A program made the translations under genes and the position numbers. 29,742 bases of DNA, taken from Acidobacteria bacterium AH-259-G07 (lineage in GTDB: Bacteria; Acidobacteriota; UBA6911; RPQK01; JADFOI01). The notes below the pieces were generated by a model. That model was not told the DNA's origin. It saw only the letters and a program-made list of their open reading frames with translations, and made no database searches. Below, piece after piece: positions 15,649-23,745 of the stretch. Positions within the stretch are counted from its first letter, which is position 1. Every line of letters starts with the position of its first letter. The stretch is taken from the NCBI GenBank assembly GCA_027717925.1, contig JALLON010000005.1:1-29742 (forward strand), in the 5' to 3' direction.

Positions 15649-16791
15649 GTGCGGAACACTGTTCTGCCAGAACTCCTGTTTGCGCTTCTCACTGCTGCAG
15701 GCTGTTCTTCATTCTTGCAGCTTGCCGGGTCTGAAGGAGATGTTCTCATTCTCTCAGGTACAGTTGAGTCCCGCCAGATCGAAGTGGGATCGAGAGTTGG
15801 GGGACGAATCAGTGAAGTCTCGGTTCAAGAGGGAGATACGGTCAAAGCCGGTCAACTTCTGGTTCGCTTTGAAACATACGATCTTTTGGCCAAGAAGGAG
15901 GAAGTTCAAGCTGCCGTCCGCCAGGCCGAAGCCGAGCTGGAAAAGCTGCGCAGAGGCTTCCGCCCCGAAGAGTTAAGGCAAGCTCGAGCGGCGGCCGGGG
16001 CAGCTGCGGCTCAACTCGAACTGCTGCGCAGAGGTCCCCGCCAGGAAGAGATCGATCAGGCAGGGGCTGAGCTCGACCATGCCCAAAGCAATTGGAGAAA
16101 TGCGCGAGCCAGGTTCAATCGCGTTGCCGACCTCTTCGAAAGGGGTGTTGTCTCTCGGCAGGAGCTGGACGATGCCCTCACCAACCACGAGCGTGCTGAA
16201 GCTCGGAAAAAAGCTATGCAGAAGCAGCTTGACATCTTATTGGCAGGGACACGGCCTGAGGAAATTGAAGCTGCTGAGAAGCGGTACGAGGAAGCGATGG
16301 CACGGCTTCGTCTGCTGGAGCGGGGATCACGACGGGAAGACATTGAAGCGGCGGAAGCCCGACTCGAACGAGCTCAGGCCCAACTGAAGGCCATGGCAAT
16401 TCAGCTAGCGGAGACCGAGGTACGGGCACCCGCCGATGCCTTCGTGGAAGTCCTGGACATCCGGCCCGGAGATTTGATTGCCTCCGGGTCTCCTATCGCT
16501 GTGCTTCAGGAACCGGATGAAATCTATGTTCAAGTCTACATTCCAGAGACGAAATTGGGATGGGCCCAGCTGGGGAAGCGGGTGCAAATTACGGTCGATT
16601 CCTTTCCCGATGAAAAATTCGAGGGGAAGATTGCCTTCATCGCACGGCAGGGAGAGTTCACACCGCGCAATATTCAGACGCGCTCCGAGCGAGAGCACCA
16701 GGTCTTTGCAGTGCGTGTAAGTATCGAGAATGGAGACAATATCTTGCGCCCCGGGATGGCTGCGGACGTTCGCATCACACTGGAAAGGTGA
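15649..16791 (+). CDS. HlyD-family periplasmic adaptor, probable lipoprotein (YbhG type)
   Basis: From GTG 15649 the protein has 380 residues and begins with a lipoprotein-like signal (RNTVLPELLFALLTAAGC, Cys19); a TTG at 15613 would add 12 residues and hide that signal. A biotinyl-lipoyl half-domain is at about 35-80 (GTVESRQIEVGSRVGGRI, VQEGDTVKAGQLLV). A long coiled-coil hairpin over about 82-255 carries four spaced copies of a 'L.RG.R.EEI..A' motif (residues about 100, 126, 198 and 223). The second lipoyl half follows (VRAPADAFVEVLDIRPGDLI), then a beta-barrel and membrane-proximal part ending LRPGMAADVRI. It joins an inner-membrane ABC exporter to an outer-membrane channel. The ATPase gene starts 4 bases after its stop. 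Confidence 0.92.
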   Translation: MRNTVLPELLFALLTAAGCSSFLQLAGSEGDVLILSGTVESRQIEVGSRVGGRISEVSVQEGDTVKAGQLLVRFETYDLLAKKEEVQAAVRQAEAELEKLRRGFRPEELRQARAAAGAAAAQLELLRRGPRQEEIDQAGAELDHAQSNWRNARARFNRVADLFERGVVSRQELDDALTNHERAEARKKAMQKQLDILLAGTRPEEIEAAEKRYEEAMARLRLLERGSRREDIEAAEARLERAQAQLKAMAIQLAETEVRAPADAFVEVLDIRPGDLIASGSPIAVLQEPDEIYVQVYIPETKLGWAQLGKRVQITVDSFPDEKFEGKIAFIARQGEFTPRNIQTRSEREHQVFAVRVSIENGDNILRPGMAADVRITLER

Positions 16792-16795
16792 GATT

Positions 16796-17761
16796 ATGCC
16801 CGCCATTGTCGTTCAGGACCTGACCAAGCGATTCGCTGATCTTACCGCTGTCAATAACGTCAGCTTCTCCGTTGATCAGGGCGAAATCTTCGGCTTTCTG
16901 GGTCCCAACGGATCGGGTAAGTCAACGGTCATCAAATTGCTGTGCGGACTTCTACAGCCGAATGCCGGAACAGGCCAGGTGGAAGGGTTTGACATTGTTC
17001 GCGAATCGGACAAGATCCGGGAAAACAGCGGATATATGTCGCAGCAGTTTAGCCTTTACCCGGACCTGACGGTTTTGGAAAATATCACCTTCTACGGGAA
17101 AGTCTATGGTTTGCAAGGAGAGCGATTAAAGCGGCGGCGCGAGGAAGTTCTTCAGATGCTCCAGCTGGAAGAACGTCAACATCAGCTTGCCGCAACCCTA
17201 TCTGGGGGCTGGAAACAGCGACTGGCACTGGCGGTGGCCATTTTGCATGAGCCAAAGGTGATGTTTCTAGATGAGCCCACTGCCGGAATCGACCCCGTGG
17301 CTCGCCGTGAACTATGGGATCTGTTTTTCGAATTCTCCAGCCAAGGCAGCACTCTTTTCGTCACCACCCATTACATGGACGAAGCGGAACGCTGTACGAG
17401 TGTCGGCTACATTTATATGTCCCATTTGATCGTCAGGGGTCAACCCAGCGAGCTGAAGCAGCTGCCCGATGTGACTCCGGAGGGGACTCGACGAATCGAG
17501 GTCAAATGCGATCATATTACGTCGGGCCTGGAGCTTATGCGCCGGGCACCCTATGTTCGGGATGCCACGATCTTTGGGCAGCTTATCCACCTGCTCATAG
17601 ATGCCCATATCAACTTAAAGCGCGTTCGGGAGACGCTGGCCGAGGCGGGGATGGGGAGCATCGAAACCCGCGAGGTCGACCCTTCTCTAGAAGATGTGTT
17701 CGTTACCCTTACCCGAAAAATACAGGCCGAGAGGCGAAAGGCAGCAGTCTCACCAGGATGA
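16796..17761 (+). CDS. ABC-2 exporter ATPase (YbhF-like, single nucleotide-binding domain)
   Basis: 321 residues from ATG 16796 (upstream AAAGGTGAG). Walker A is GPNGSGKST (36-44), the signature LSGGWKQR (135-142), Walker B VMFLDEP (155-161) and H192 in TTHYMDEAE. The GGW in the signature is typical of the YbhF family of ABC-2 ATPases. The C-terminal part ends VDPSLEDVFVTLTRK, a conserved tail of this group. It powers the permease encoded next, whose ATG overlaps its stop (ATGA at 17758-17761). Homologous systems export drugs or other hydrophobic compounds; the substrate here is not known. Confidence 0.95.
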   Translation: MPAIVVQDLTKRFADLTAVNNVSFSVDQGEIFGFLGPNGSGKSTVIKLLCGLLQPNAGTGQVEGFDIVRESDKIRENSGYMSQQFSLYPDLTVLENITFYGKVYGLQGERLKRRREEVLQMLQLEERQHQLAATLSGGWKQRLALAVAILHEPKVMFLDEPTAGIDPVARRELWDLFFEFSSQGSTLFVTTHYMDEAERCTSVGYIYMSHLIVRGQPSELKQLPDVTPEGTRRIEVKCDHITSGLELMRRAPYVRDATIFGQLIHLLIDAHINLKRVRETLAEAGMGSIETREVDPSLEDVFVTLTRKIQAERRKAAVSPG

Positions 17762-18882
17762 GCATATTTCGAGGATTCGCCGCAGTACTTCACAAAGAGA
17801 CCATCCAGATCCGCCGCGATACTTTCGCGCTGTTCTTGATCTTGGTCTTGCCCATGTTTCAGCTCCTGATGTTTGGCTATGCCATCGACACGAAGGTACG
17901 CAACATCAGAACCGCCGTTTACAATCTGGACAAGAGCCGGGCCAGTCGTGAAATTCTCGATGCTTTTACCAACACCGATTACTTCGAGATCGTGCGTTTT
18001 GCAGAATCGGACCGCGAACTCAATGACTTGATCATCTCCGGGCGGGTCAAAGTCGGCATAAAGATTCCTCCCGATTACTCAAAGCATATTCTTAATGGAC
18101 GGCAGGCTACAGTGTTGGTCTTAATTGATGGTTCTGACTCATCAATCGCTTCACGAGCGATCAACGCCTCCACAGCCGTAGGATTGAGACGCTCACTCCA
18201 ACAATTGGCGCTCAATCAGTTTGCTCAAGCCAAGATGCTGCCGATTGAGGTCCGGCCCAAGATGCTCTTCAACCCCGACATGCGAAGCGCCAATTTCATG
18301 GTCCCCGGCTTGATTGCCATTATTTTGCAGATCATTACCACCTTCCTGACGGCCTTCTCGATCGTGCGCGAGCGCGAGCGCGGCACTTTGGAACAACTCC
18401 TGGTGACACCGATAAAACCGTTAGGATTGATGCTGGGAAAGTTGACTCCCTATTGTGTCATTTCCTTCCTTGAGATGTGCAGCGTCCTCGTCATCATGCG
18501 CATCATCTTTCTGGTGCCCATCAGTGGAAATCTTTTGTTGCTCTTGCTTACGACCATTCCATTCTTGTTTACCGCCTTAGGAATGGGCCTCTTTATTTCC
18601 ACCATCGCGAAGAATCAGGTCCAGGCAATGCAGATGGCCTACTTCGTCATTTTGCCTTCGATCCTTTTGTCTGGCTTCATGTTTCCGCGAGGGTCGATGC
18701 CGGTGGTGATGCAGTGGGTAGCCTACTTCATCCCTGCGACCTACTTTATTGAAATCATGAGGGGTATCGTTTTGCGGGGAGCGGGTTTTCTGCAGCTATG
18801 GCCCAACGTCCTGGCTTTAGTCATAATGGGAGGGTTCATCCTCGGCGTCAGCACCTTCCGTTTTCAAAAGCGGCTGGGCTAA
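17758..18882 (+). CDS. ABC-2 type transporter permease (YbhR/YbhS-like)
   Basis: 374 residues from ATG 17758, which overlaps the ATPase stop. An N-terminal helix (residues about 20-45, ALFLILVLPMFQLLMFGYAI) precedes a periplasmic domain of about 130 residues containing DGSDSSIASRAI. Five more helices make up the ABC2_membrane domain, with RERERGTLEQLLVTPI in the cytoplasmic loop, the coupling-helix motif of this family, and FMFPRGSMP near the last helices. Only one permease is present, whereas YbhR/YbhS-type systems often have two. A homodimer is likely, or a second permease lies elsewhere. Confidence 0.94.
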   Translation: MSIFRGFAAVLHKETIQIRRDTFALFLILVLPMFQLLMFGYAIDTKVRNIRTAVYNLDKSRASREILDAFTNTDYFEIVRFAESDRELNDLIISGRVKVGIKIPPDYSKHILNGRQATVLVLIDGSDSSIASRAINASTAVGLRRSLQQLALNQFAQAKMLPIEVRPKMLFNPDMRSANFMVPGLIAIILQIITTFLTAFSIVRERERGTLEQLLVTPIKPLGLMLGKLTPYCVISFLEMCSVLVIMRIIFLVPISGNLLLLLLTTIPFLFTALGMGLFISTIAKNQVQAMQMAYFVILPSILLSGFMFPRGSMPVVMQWVAYFIPATYFIEIMRGIVLRGAGFLQLWPNVLALVIMGGFILGVSTFRFQKRLG

Positions 18883-18930
18883 CATACTTTTGGAGCCAAA
18901 AACGAAGTCGCAAAAACGAAAAACTCAAGG

Positions 18931-18939
18931 TCTGACCCC
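18931..18939 (+). repeat. TCTGACCCC repeat copy
   Basis: One of four exact copies in this window, all in intergenic gaps (the others at 22111, 22141 and 22799). It lies in the gap before the DUF1080 gene, next to a short TTTTGG/CCAAAA palindrome at 18888-18901. Confidence 0.6.
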
Positions 18940-18969
18940 CTAGCAACCGAAGGAACAAAGGAGATAAAA

Positions 18970-19629
18970 ATGCGAGTTATCCCACTAATGATTGTCTGTA
19001 TAGTCTCTTCGGTCACCGCGCTGAGCAGCGACCAGGACTGGATTGACCTGTTCAATGGAAAGGATTTAACAGGATGGAAGGTCACCGGGAACCCGGCGGC
19101 TTTTTCCGTCCAAAACGGGACAATTTACTGCAGTGGCAGCAGAGGGCGGATGATCTATTACCAGAAACAGCCATTCGATGACTTCATCCTGAAAGCCGAG
19201 GTCAGGCACAGCCCAAAGGCCAACAGCGGAATTTTCTTCCGTATGACAGATGTACGGGATCCAGTACAAACCGGTATCGAGATGCAGGTGCTTGACAGCT
19301 ACGGAAAGGAAAACGTCGACAAGCACGACTTTGGGGCCATCTACGACATCCAGGCCCCCAGCAAGAACGCGGCCCGGCCGGCCGGCCAGTGGAACGATGT
19401 TTCGCTGACCTGCCGGGGATCAAAGATCCAAGTAGACCTGAATGGGGAGCGCGTCATCGACATGGACCTCAGTCATTGGACTGAAGCCGGTTGGAACGCG
19501 GATGGCACCAAAAATAAATTCAAAACCGCCTACAAAGAAATGACCAAGGCCGGGTACATCGCTCTTCAAGACCATGGTCACGAGGTGTGGTACCGCAACG
19601 TCAGGATCAAGCCACTAGGGCGGGAATAA
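18970..19629 (+). CDS. Exported DUF1080 (3-keto-disaccharide hydrolase-like) protein
   Basis: 219 residues with a signal peptide (RVIPLMIVCIVSSVTALS) and a mature part that is one DUF1080 domain of jelly-roll type. Family marks are WIDLFNGKDLTGWKV at the start, GTIYCSGSRGRMIYY, FILKAEVRHSPKANSGIFF, QTGIEMQVLDSYG and GYIALQDHGHEVWYRNVRI at the end. The family, abundant in Acidobacteria, Planctomycetes and Verrucomicrobia, includes periplasmic enzymes acting on 3-keto-glycosides, but most members are uncharacterised. GGAGATAAAA precedes the ATG. A hairpin follows the stop closely. Confidence 0.92.
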   Translation: MRVIPLMIVCIVSSVTALSSDQDWIDLFNGKDLTGWKVTGNPAAFSVQNGTIYCSGSRGRMIYYQKQPFDDFILKAEVRHSPKANSGIFFRMTDVRDPVQTGIEMQVLDSYGKENVDKHDFGAIYDIQAPSKNAARPAGQWNDVSLTCRGSKIQVDLNGERVIDMDLSHWTEAGWNADGTKNKFKTAYKEMTKAGYIALQDHGHEVWYRNVRIKPLGRE

Positions 19630-19652
19630 GACAACTGTGGCCCCCAGTTGTC
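19630..19652 (+). terminator. Perfect 8-bp hairpin after the DUF1080 gene
   Basis: GACAACTG (19630-19637) and CAGTTGTC (19645-19652) pair exactly around a 7-base loop, starting right after the stop codon. No run of T follows, so it may attenuate or stabilise the transcript rather than act as a classic terminator. Its right arm AGTTGTCAGCTG recurs at 21221-21232. Confidence 0.4.
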
Positions 19653-19715
19653 AGCTGTCGGTTGAACCTTTTCTACCCCTGCTTCGTTCTAAATATCGAA
19701 AAGGAGGTATCAAAA

Positions 19716-20267
19716 ATGCGACTCAGACGATATGTAATTGCCACTTTCTTGATTTTCCTGTTCGAGTCCACATCGCAGGCCGCACCCGCCCGATGGCTGC
19801 ATGTGCGGGTCGAGGAAGCCGGAAAAGGAGAAAAGGTCAAGGTGAATATCCCTCTTGCCGTGGTAGAGACTGTCTTGCCGCTGGTCAAAGAACAACACTT
19901 GGCGAAGGGTCGGGTTCGATTGCAGGAGAAGGGCTTCACGGTCAGCGATCTTAGGGAGGTTTGGAGAACGCTCAGGGCTGAGGGAGACATGACGCTGGTC
20001 GAGCTGGAGTCCTCTGATGCGGATGTGCGAGTCTTTATCGAGGGAGATTACTTGCGGGTCGAGTCGGCTGAGACCTCGGAGAAAAAGATCCACATCAGCG
20101 TCCCCACCCCAGTCGTCGATGCTCTTCTTTCGGGTGAGGGAGAAGAGATCGATATCTTAGCGGCACTTCAAGTCCTCCAGCAGATGGGTGGTCAGGAAAT
20201 CGTTTCCGTCCAAGACGACGATACATCGGTAAGGGTCTGGATCGACGAAAGTAATGAAACCCAATAG
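19716..20267 (+). CDS. Exported protein with internally duplicated domain, function unknown
   Basis: 183 residues. The start ATG 19716 is fixed by a perfect AAGGAGGT ribosome binding site and a signal peptide (RYVIATFLIFLFESTSQA). The mature part looks like two copies of one unit. Copy 1 (about 25-118) has VKVNIPLAVVETVLPL, then VSDLREVWRTLRAEGDMTLVELESSDADVRVFIEG. Copy 2 (about 122-180) has IHISVPTPVVDALLSG, then ILAALQVLQQMGGQEIVSVQDDDTSVRVWIDE. Each copy is a strand, a short helix, a linker, a helix and a strand pair ending in 'V.D....VRV.I.'. I do not recognise the family by name. It follows the DUF1080 gene and is very acidic. Confidence 0.8.
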   Translation: MRLRRYVIATFLIFLFESTSQAAPARWLHVRVEEAGKGEKVKVNIPLAVVETVLPLVKEQHLAKGRVRLQEKGFTVSDLREVWRTLRAEGDMTLVELESSDADVRVFIEGDYLRVESAETSEKKIHISVPTPVVDALLSGEGEEIDILAALQVLQQMGGQEIVSVQDDDTSVRVWIDESNETQ

Positions 20268-20299
20268 GCTCACGACTGACAGGGTGCCAAGTTGTATCG

Positions 20300-20430
20300 G
20301 GTTGAAGGTTTGAAAGTTGAAGATTAGAAAGTTAAAGTTCAAAACCTGAAGTGAGAAGGTACCATCAAGTTGAATATGTAACCCACTGCAACCTTCAACC
20401 TTCAACCATTTTTGAATCCTGGCTCCTGAC
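20300..20430. repeat. Word-like inverted repeat at the second convergent junction
   Basis: GGTTGAAGGTT (20300-20310) begins a degenerate run of GTTGAA/GTTAAA words to about 20342. Its exact reverse complement AACCTTCAACC occurs twice, overlapping, at 20390-20400 and 20397-20407. Just beyond, TCCTGGCTCCTGAC (20417-20430) is identical to bases 9580-9593 of the repeat near 9.5 kb. The right arm includes the stop codon and last codons of the minus-strand membrane-protein gene. Confidence 0.85.
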
Positions 20431-21072
20431 GAGGGACAAAAGTGCCTTCGCGATTCCTCCAAAAAGTGCCCCTATAACAACCGTGTATGCGATCCAGAAA
20501 GTCAGCTGCGGCAGGAGACCGATCCAGAAAAACCTTGTCCACGCTCCCATCTGGGGGAGGTCCGGAGGCGGAGCATCATAGTGAGTACCCCAATTGCCCA
20601 ATATGGCGAACAGCATGACGAGGACTACAGGAATGCGCGCGGCGACTCCATAGGCCAGCAAAGCCTTGGCGAAGGCGGGCCAAGCTCGAAACTGAATAGC
20701 CGTTATTGCCAGCGAAGCCAGAGCCAAAAGAATGAGCTGGCCTCCTGTTTGGAGCTGCAGCAGCCTGGCCAGGAAAACAAAGAGCGTAAAAGCGACCAGG
20801 CCCAGACATGCGTAAGCGATGATTCTCCCCCCACCAGGAGCGTCAGGGTTCAGCTTGGCTAGTTTCAGCCCAAAATAGATGCCGAAGATCGGCACGAGCC
20901 AGGCTATGCCGACAAGAGCACCACCGCCACCAGCTTCGGGATTAAACAAGAGCGAGGACCAGTTTTTGAGTTCGCCGATCAGCCGCAAGATTGTGACTCC
21001 CAGGCTGATCAGCGCTGGCACCAAAATAAGATGCATGATTGACACGCGACTGTTTGATGATACCTCTGACAT
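20395..21072 (-). CDS. Six-helix membrane protein, function unknown
   Basis: 225 residues with about six hydrophobic helices: MHLILVPALISLGVTILRL, ALVGIAWLVPIFGIYFGL, IIAYACLGLVAFTLFVFLAR, LILLALASLAITAIQF, AARIPVVLVMLFAIL and FWIGLLPQLTFWIAYTVVIG. A conserved-looking loop reads LGNWGTHYDAPPPDLP. There is no transporter or enzyme motif, and I do not recognise the family beyond 'conserved integral membrane protein'. AGGGAG precedes the ATG. The C-terminal tail (VRSQDSKMVEG) is encoded by intergenic-type repeat words, as in the ABC ATPase near 9.6 kb. Confidence 0.8.
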   Translation of the reverse strand: MSEVSSNSRVSIMHLILVPALISLGVTILRLIGELKNWSSLLFNPEAGGGGALVGIAWLVPIFGIYFGLKLAKLNPDAPGGGRIIAYACLGLVAFTLFVFLARLLQLQTGGQLILLALASLAITAIQFRAWPAFAKALLAYGVAARIPVVLVMLFAILGNWGTHYDAPPPDLPQMGAWTRFFWIGLLPQLTFWIAYTVVIGALFGGIAKALLSLVRSQDSKMVEG

Positions 21073-21235
21073 AATAACTCCCTTGGGATTCTAGCAGCGA
21101 ACAACAGACTTTGTCAGCTTCGTACCGTCCGGACCGTCCGGATACTACAGCTATTGAGCTTTTGAGCTGTTGTCTATTGTCTGTGGTGTGTGGTCTGTGG
21201 TCAGGCCCATAGCGCCGCGCAGTTGTCAGCTGAAC
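21073..21235. repeat. Low-complexity word-like intergenic stretch
   Basis: The gap between the membrane-protein and methyltransferase genes contains GTCCGGACCGTCCGGA (21127-21142), then degenerate TTGAGCT and GTGTGGTCTGTGGTC words (about 21153-21203), and AGTTGTCAGCTG (21221-21232), which is shared with 19646-19657. No ORF is seen. Confidence 0.55.
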
Positions 21236-22096
21236 TCAAACGGCCAGCAATGTCGTCAGCAGGTAACCACCCCTCTTGTCACTTTCGTCCCTGGTCTGGT
21301 GATACACATCTTCGGTGACTTTGGAGCGGAAATAGGTGGAGCCAAGGAAGGCAAAGAGCCGCTCGGCCCTATGTGCGCTGACGGGTTCATCCAGAGATCC
21401 TTCCTCAAACGCGAGACGCTGCCGGACGAGCCTGCTCAATTCATCCCTGGGAGCATTGGCGTAATGTGCACGCACACAGATGCCTCCCTTCTTGAGTAGA
21501 CCTCGCAGGTTCCGGGAGATGACCTTGTCAGTGAGCATTGAATCGTACACAGTTTCTGAATCGTCCTCCACCGTTTCTTCCTCCGGATCCGGCTCGCGAG
21601 CCCAGGCCAAATGTTTCGCTACCGCCGCATCTGCTTTATGATGAAAGCCGTTCTCCTCGTAAGGCTGGTCATTGTCGGGATTTGGAACAATGTTGGGAAA
21701 AACGAAGATTACCAGATCTGCTTGCCCCTGGGGCAAAGAGAAATCGGGTAGCTCAGTCTCAATCAGCTCCACCCGCCGCGGCCAGTCTTTGCCCAGTTGT
21801 CGCAACCGCTTCTTGGCCAATTTCAGCAGAAATGAAGATCTATCGATTCCTGCCAGGCGAGAATCGGGGAAGCTCCCGCAGAGACGCGTCAACATATGTC
21901 CGGCTCCGCAGGCGTAATCGATGATTCGCTGAGGAGGTCGCGCAAAGAATGAAGAGATGTGCTCTGCGATCCTCCGATAGGCATAAGTGTGTGCCGAGTC
22001 GCTGCTGCGGCTCTGCCACCATTTGCCTAGGGTCTCATTGTAGGTTTGCGGCCCGGTATTCAGCTCCTGATCGAAGTCAATCCGTTTGTAATCCAT
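21236..22096 (-). CDS. Class I SAM-dependent methyltransferase
   Basis: 286 residues. Motif I is IIDYACGAGHML (residues 58-69), followed by the acidic residue ending strand 2 in LAGIDRSS (82-88), and a motif IV-like strand at QADLVIFVFPNI. A post-motif glycine loop is LLKKGGICVRAHY. A long acidic insertion (PDPEEETVEDDSE) lies in the middle. The substrate is unknown; the F-P-N motif after strand 4 does not match the NPPY of base methylases, so a small molecule or protein target is more likely. It lies among minus-strand genes with separate palindromic gaps, so common transcription is not certain. Confidence 0.85.
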   Translation of the reverse strand: MDYKRIDFDQELNTGPQTYNETLGKWWQSRSSDSAHTYAYRRIAEHISSFFARPPQRIIDYACGAGHMLTRLCGSFPDSRLAGIDRSSFLLKLAKKRLRQLGKDWPRRVELIETELPDFSLPQGQADLVIFVFPNIVPNPDNDQPYEENGFHHKADAAVAKHLAWAREPDPEEETVEDDSETVYDSMLTDKVISRNLRGLLKKGGICVRAHYANAPRDELSRLVRQRLAFEEGSLDEPVSAHRAERLFAFLGSTYFRSKVTEDVYHQTRDESDKRGGYLLTTLLAV

Positions 22097-22104
22097 CCTT
22101 CAAC

Positions 22105-22121
22105 AAGGGGTCTGACCCCTT
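22105..22121. repeat. Perfect palindrome AAGGGGTC-T-GACCCCTT
   Basis: Two 8-base arms around a single T (22105-22112 and 22114-22121), just upstream of the methyltransferase start. It includes TCTGACCCC; another copy lies 30 bases on, at 22141-22149. Confidence 0.8.
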
Positions 22122-22154
22122 CCCCCCTGGAAATTCACGCTCTGACCCCATGCC

Positions 22155-22709
22155 CTACTCTAAGGCTCCATCCAACAGTTCTTCAATTTTCTTCACGAGC
22201 GTCTTGTAATCGGCATCCCCTTTGACATACTGCCCGCCAGGATGGATGTAGCGAATGACTCCCTGGCGGTCGATCAAAAAGCTGACACTCGTCCAGCTGC
22301 GATTGTTTCCGATAAGCCACCAGCGCCGCAGAGTTCGCCATTGAGGATCAATGGCCACTGGAAACTCAAACCCCAATTGATCGGCGTAAGTTTTGACCTG
22401 TTCTGTGTGAAGAGGCGTCGCTGCCTTGTGGTGGTAGAACCCTATAACCAATAAGCCGCGGTCTTTGTACACGTTAAAGAACTCGTTGAGAGCAGGGGCG
22501 GAGGCAGTACAGAAGGGGCAGAAAGGGGCTGTCCACCAGCGAACCAGCACCACCTTGCCGCGTAAGTCCTCAAGCCGCAGCTTCTTGGAATTGATCCAAT
22601 TGGACACTTTCCATTCTGGCGGTCGGGTCCCCACGAGCTCGCTCGTTTCCAAACCAGAACCCAAAGCGGCGACTACCAACAGTGCACTTGGAAGCAGCAA
22701 TTTATTCAT
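22155..22709 (-). CDS. TlpA/AhpC-type thiol redoxin, exported
   Basis: 184 residues with a signal peptide (NKLLLPSALLVVAALGSG) and a thioredoxin fold. The redox pair is C64/C67 in WWTAPFCPFC. The strand and helix that follow (ALNEFFNVYKDRGLLVIGF) and the later VSFLIDRQGVIRYIH, with its cis-Pro region replaced by the SF motif, fit the TlpA/redoxin branch. These proteins reduce or exchange disulfides in the periplasm. Next upstream on the same strand is a MauE/DoxX-like membrane protein, a frequent partner of periplasmic thioredoxins. An imperfect long hairpin lies between the two genes. Confidence 0.88.
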   Translation of the reverse strand: MNKLLLPSALLVVAALGSGLETSELVGTRPPEWKVSNWINSKKLRLEDLRGKVVLVRWWTAPFCPFCTASAPALNEFFNVYKDRGLLVIGFYHHKAATPLHTEQVKTYADQLGFEFPVAIDPQWRTLRRWWLIGNNRSWTSVSFLIDRQGVIRYIHPGGQYVKGDADYKTLVKKIEELLDGALE

Positions 22710-22745
22710 GCCGCCCTTACAGCAGTTACAGTTTAACAGCTAAAG

Positions 22746-22807
22746 GAGTCAGATGTTGAATTCTTAATTTTTGATCCTCAAGAATCAAAAATTCAAGATC
22801 TGACCCC
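22746..22807. repeat. Long imperfect hairpin carrying TCTGACCCC
   Basis: The outer arms GTCAGAT (22748-22754) and ATCTGAC (22798-22804) and the inner arms AATTTTTGAT (22766-22775) and ATCAAAAATT (22784-22793) pair around an 8-base loop. It fills the gap between the MauE-like and redoxin genes and could act on their shared transcript. Confidence 0.8.
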
Positions 22808-22814
22808 ACTACCT

Positions 22815-23693
22815 TTATTGACTGCTTTTCAAGAGCAGTTCGTGACCTTCCACGGTGAAGGAAATCCCTTCTGCAGTCAGCTCAAATTCTCCCTGCGGTC
22901 GGAAGACCGGATCCGGCAGCAGGGTAATAGATCCGTCGCCTCCCCTGGAAATCTTGGCTTGAGCCACTGTCTCAACCGCACTCGTGCGGAGTCTCAGCAA
23001 GACTGGACTGGAAAGCCGGGAGCTCAAAACGAGGAAGGTCACGGATTCGTCCGAATGGTATATTTCGGTCTCGGCGGCTTCTCTACTGTCGATGATCAGG
23101 CGATAATCGCTGGTGCGCACGAAGCGCTCTTGGCTGCTCTGTCCAGCGACGGCGGCCGCGATTTCGACAAATTGAAGGTCGGGATTTGCTCCAGCGTAGA
23201 TCATCACGGCAACGGCCGTGATGCCGGCCAGGAGTAGACGGAGCCTGCGTAGGGAACGTCTTTCTGACTGGCGACCCCCAAAAGCCAACAGAAGAGGTGG
23301 CACCAAAAGGAGCAGATCCTGCCAAAAGGCCTGGGCTGGAGTACGATTGAGTAGGCTGCCAAAACAGCCGCAGGAAGCGCTCTCATCGCGCAGCCCGTGC
23401 AGGACCAGCCAGTAATTGCGCCCATTCAGAAACAGGAGAAAGCTGACCAGCAGGGCGGTGGGGCTAAGTACCCAGAGTCGGCGCACCCCCATGAGCAAGG
23501 CCATTCCCAATCCAGTCTCTACAGCCAACGCAATTAACACCACCGTCCGGGTCGAAAGGAGAAAATCCAATCCCTCCAATTGGATTTGCTCGGCAAAGGT
23601 CCCCGGATCAACGGCCTTGGCCCCGGCTGCCACCAGCAGCACTGCGCCCAGAAATCTGCTTCCCAGGCTTCCCAGTATGGCTTTCCATTTCAC
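22815..23693 (-). CDS. MauE/DoxX-like membrane protein with C-terminal extracytoplasmic domain
   Basis: 292 residues. The first 140 form the MauE/DoxX four-helix fold: FLGAVLLVAAGAKAVDP, VVLIALAVETGLGMALLMG, ALLVSFLLFLNGRNYW and DLLLLVPPLLLAFG. The SCGCFGSLLNRT motif between helices 3 and 4 is typical of MauE relatives, which help disulfide chemistry in the periplasm. A fifth helix (about 155-172) is followed by 110 residues of mostly beta strands that MauE (about 180 residues) lacks. The start is GTG 23693. It is followed by the redoxin gene on the same strand, which supports a thiol-redox job. This is an inference from family and context. Confidence 0.78.
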   Translation of the reverse strand: MKWKAILGSLGSRFLGAVLLVAAGAKAVDPGTFAEQIQLEGLDFLLSTRTVVLIALAVETGLGMALLMGVRRLWVLSPTALLVSFLLFLNGRNYWLVLHGLRDESASCGCFGSLLNRTPAQAFWQDLLLLVPPLLLAFGGRQSERRSLRRLRLLLAGITAVAVMIYAGANPDLQFVEIAAAVAGQSSQERFVRTSDYRLIIDSREAAETEIYHSDESVTFLVLSSRLSSPVLLRLRTSAVETVAQAKISRGGDGSITLLPDPVFRPQGEFELTAEGISFTVEGHELLLKSSQ

Positions 23694-23745
23694 GTCACAC
23701 CCATGGTAGCGATCCAGGCGTCAGCGCTGCAAGAGGCAAAGGGGT

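Noticed and set aside
17314..17757. N-terminal extension of the ABC-2 permease by 148 codons
   Set aside because: It overlaps the ATPase gene in another frame. The ATG at 17758, overlapping the ATPase stop, gives a normal family N-terminus.
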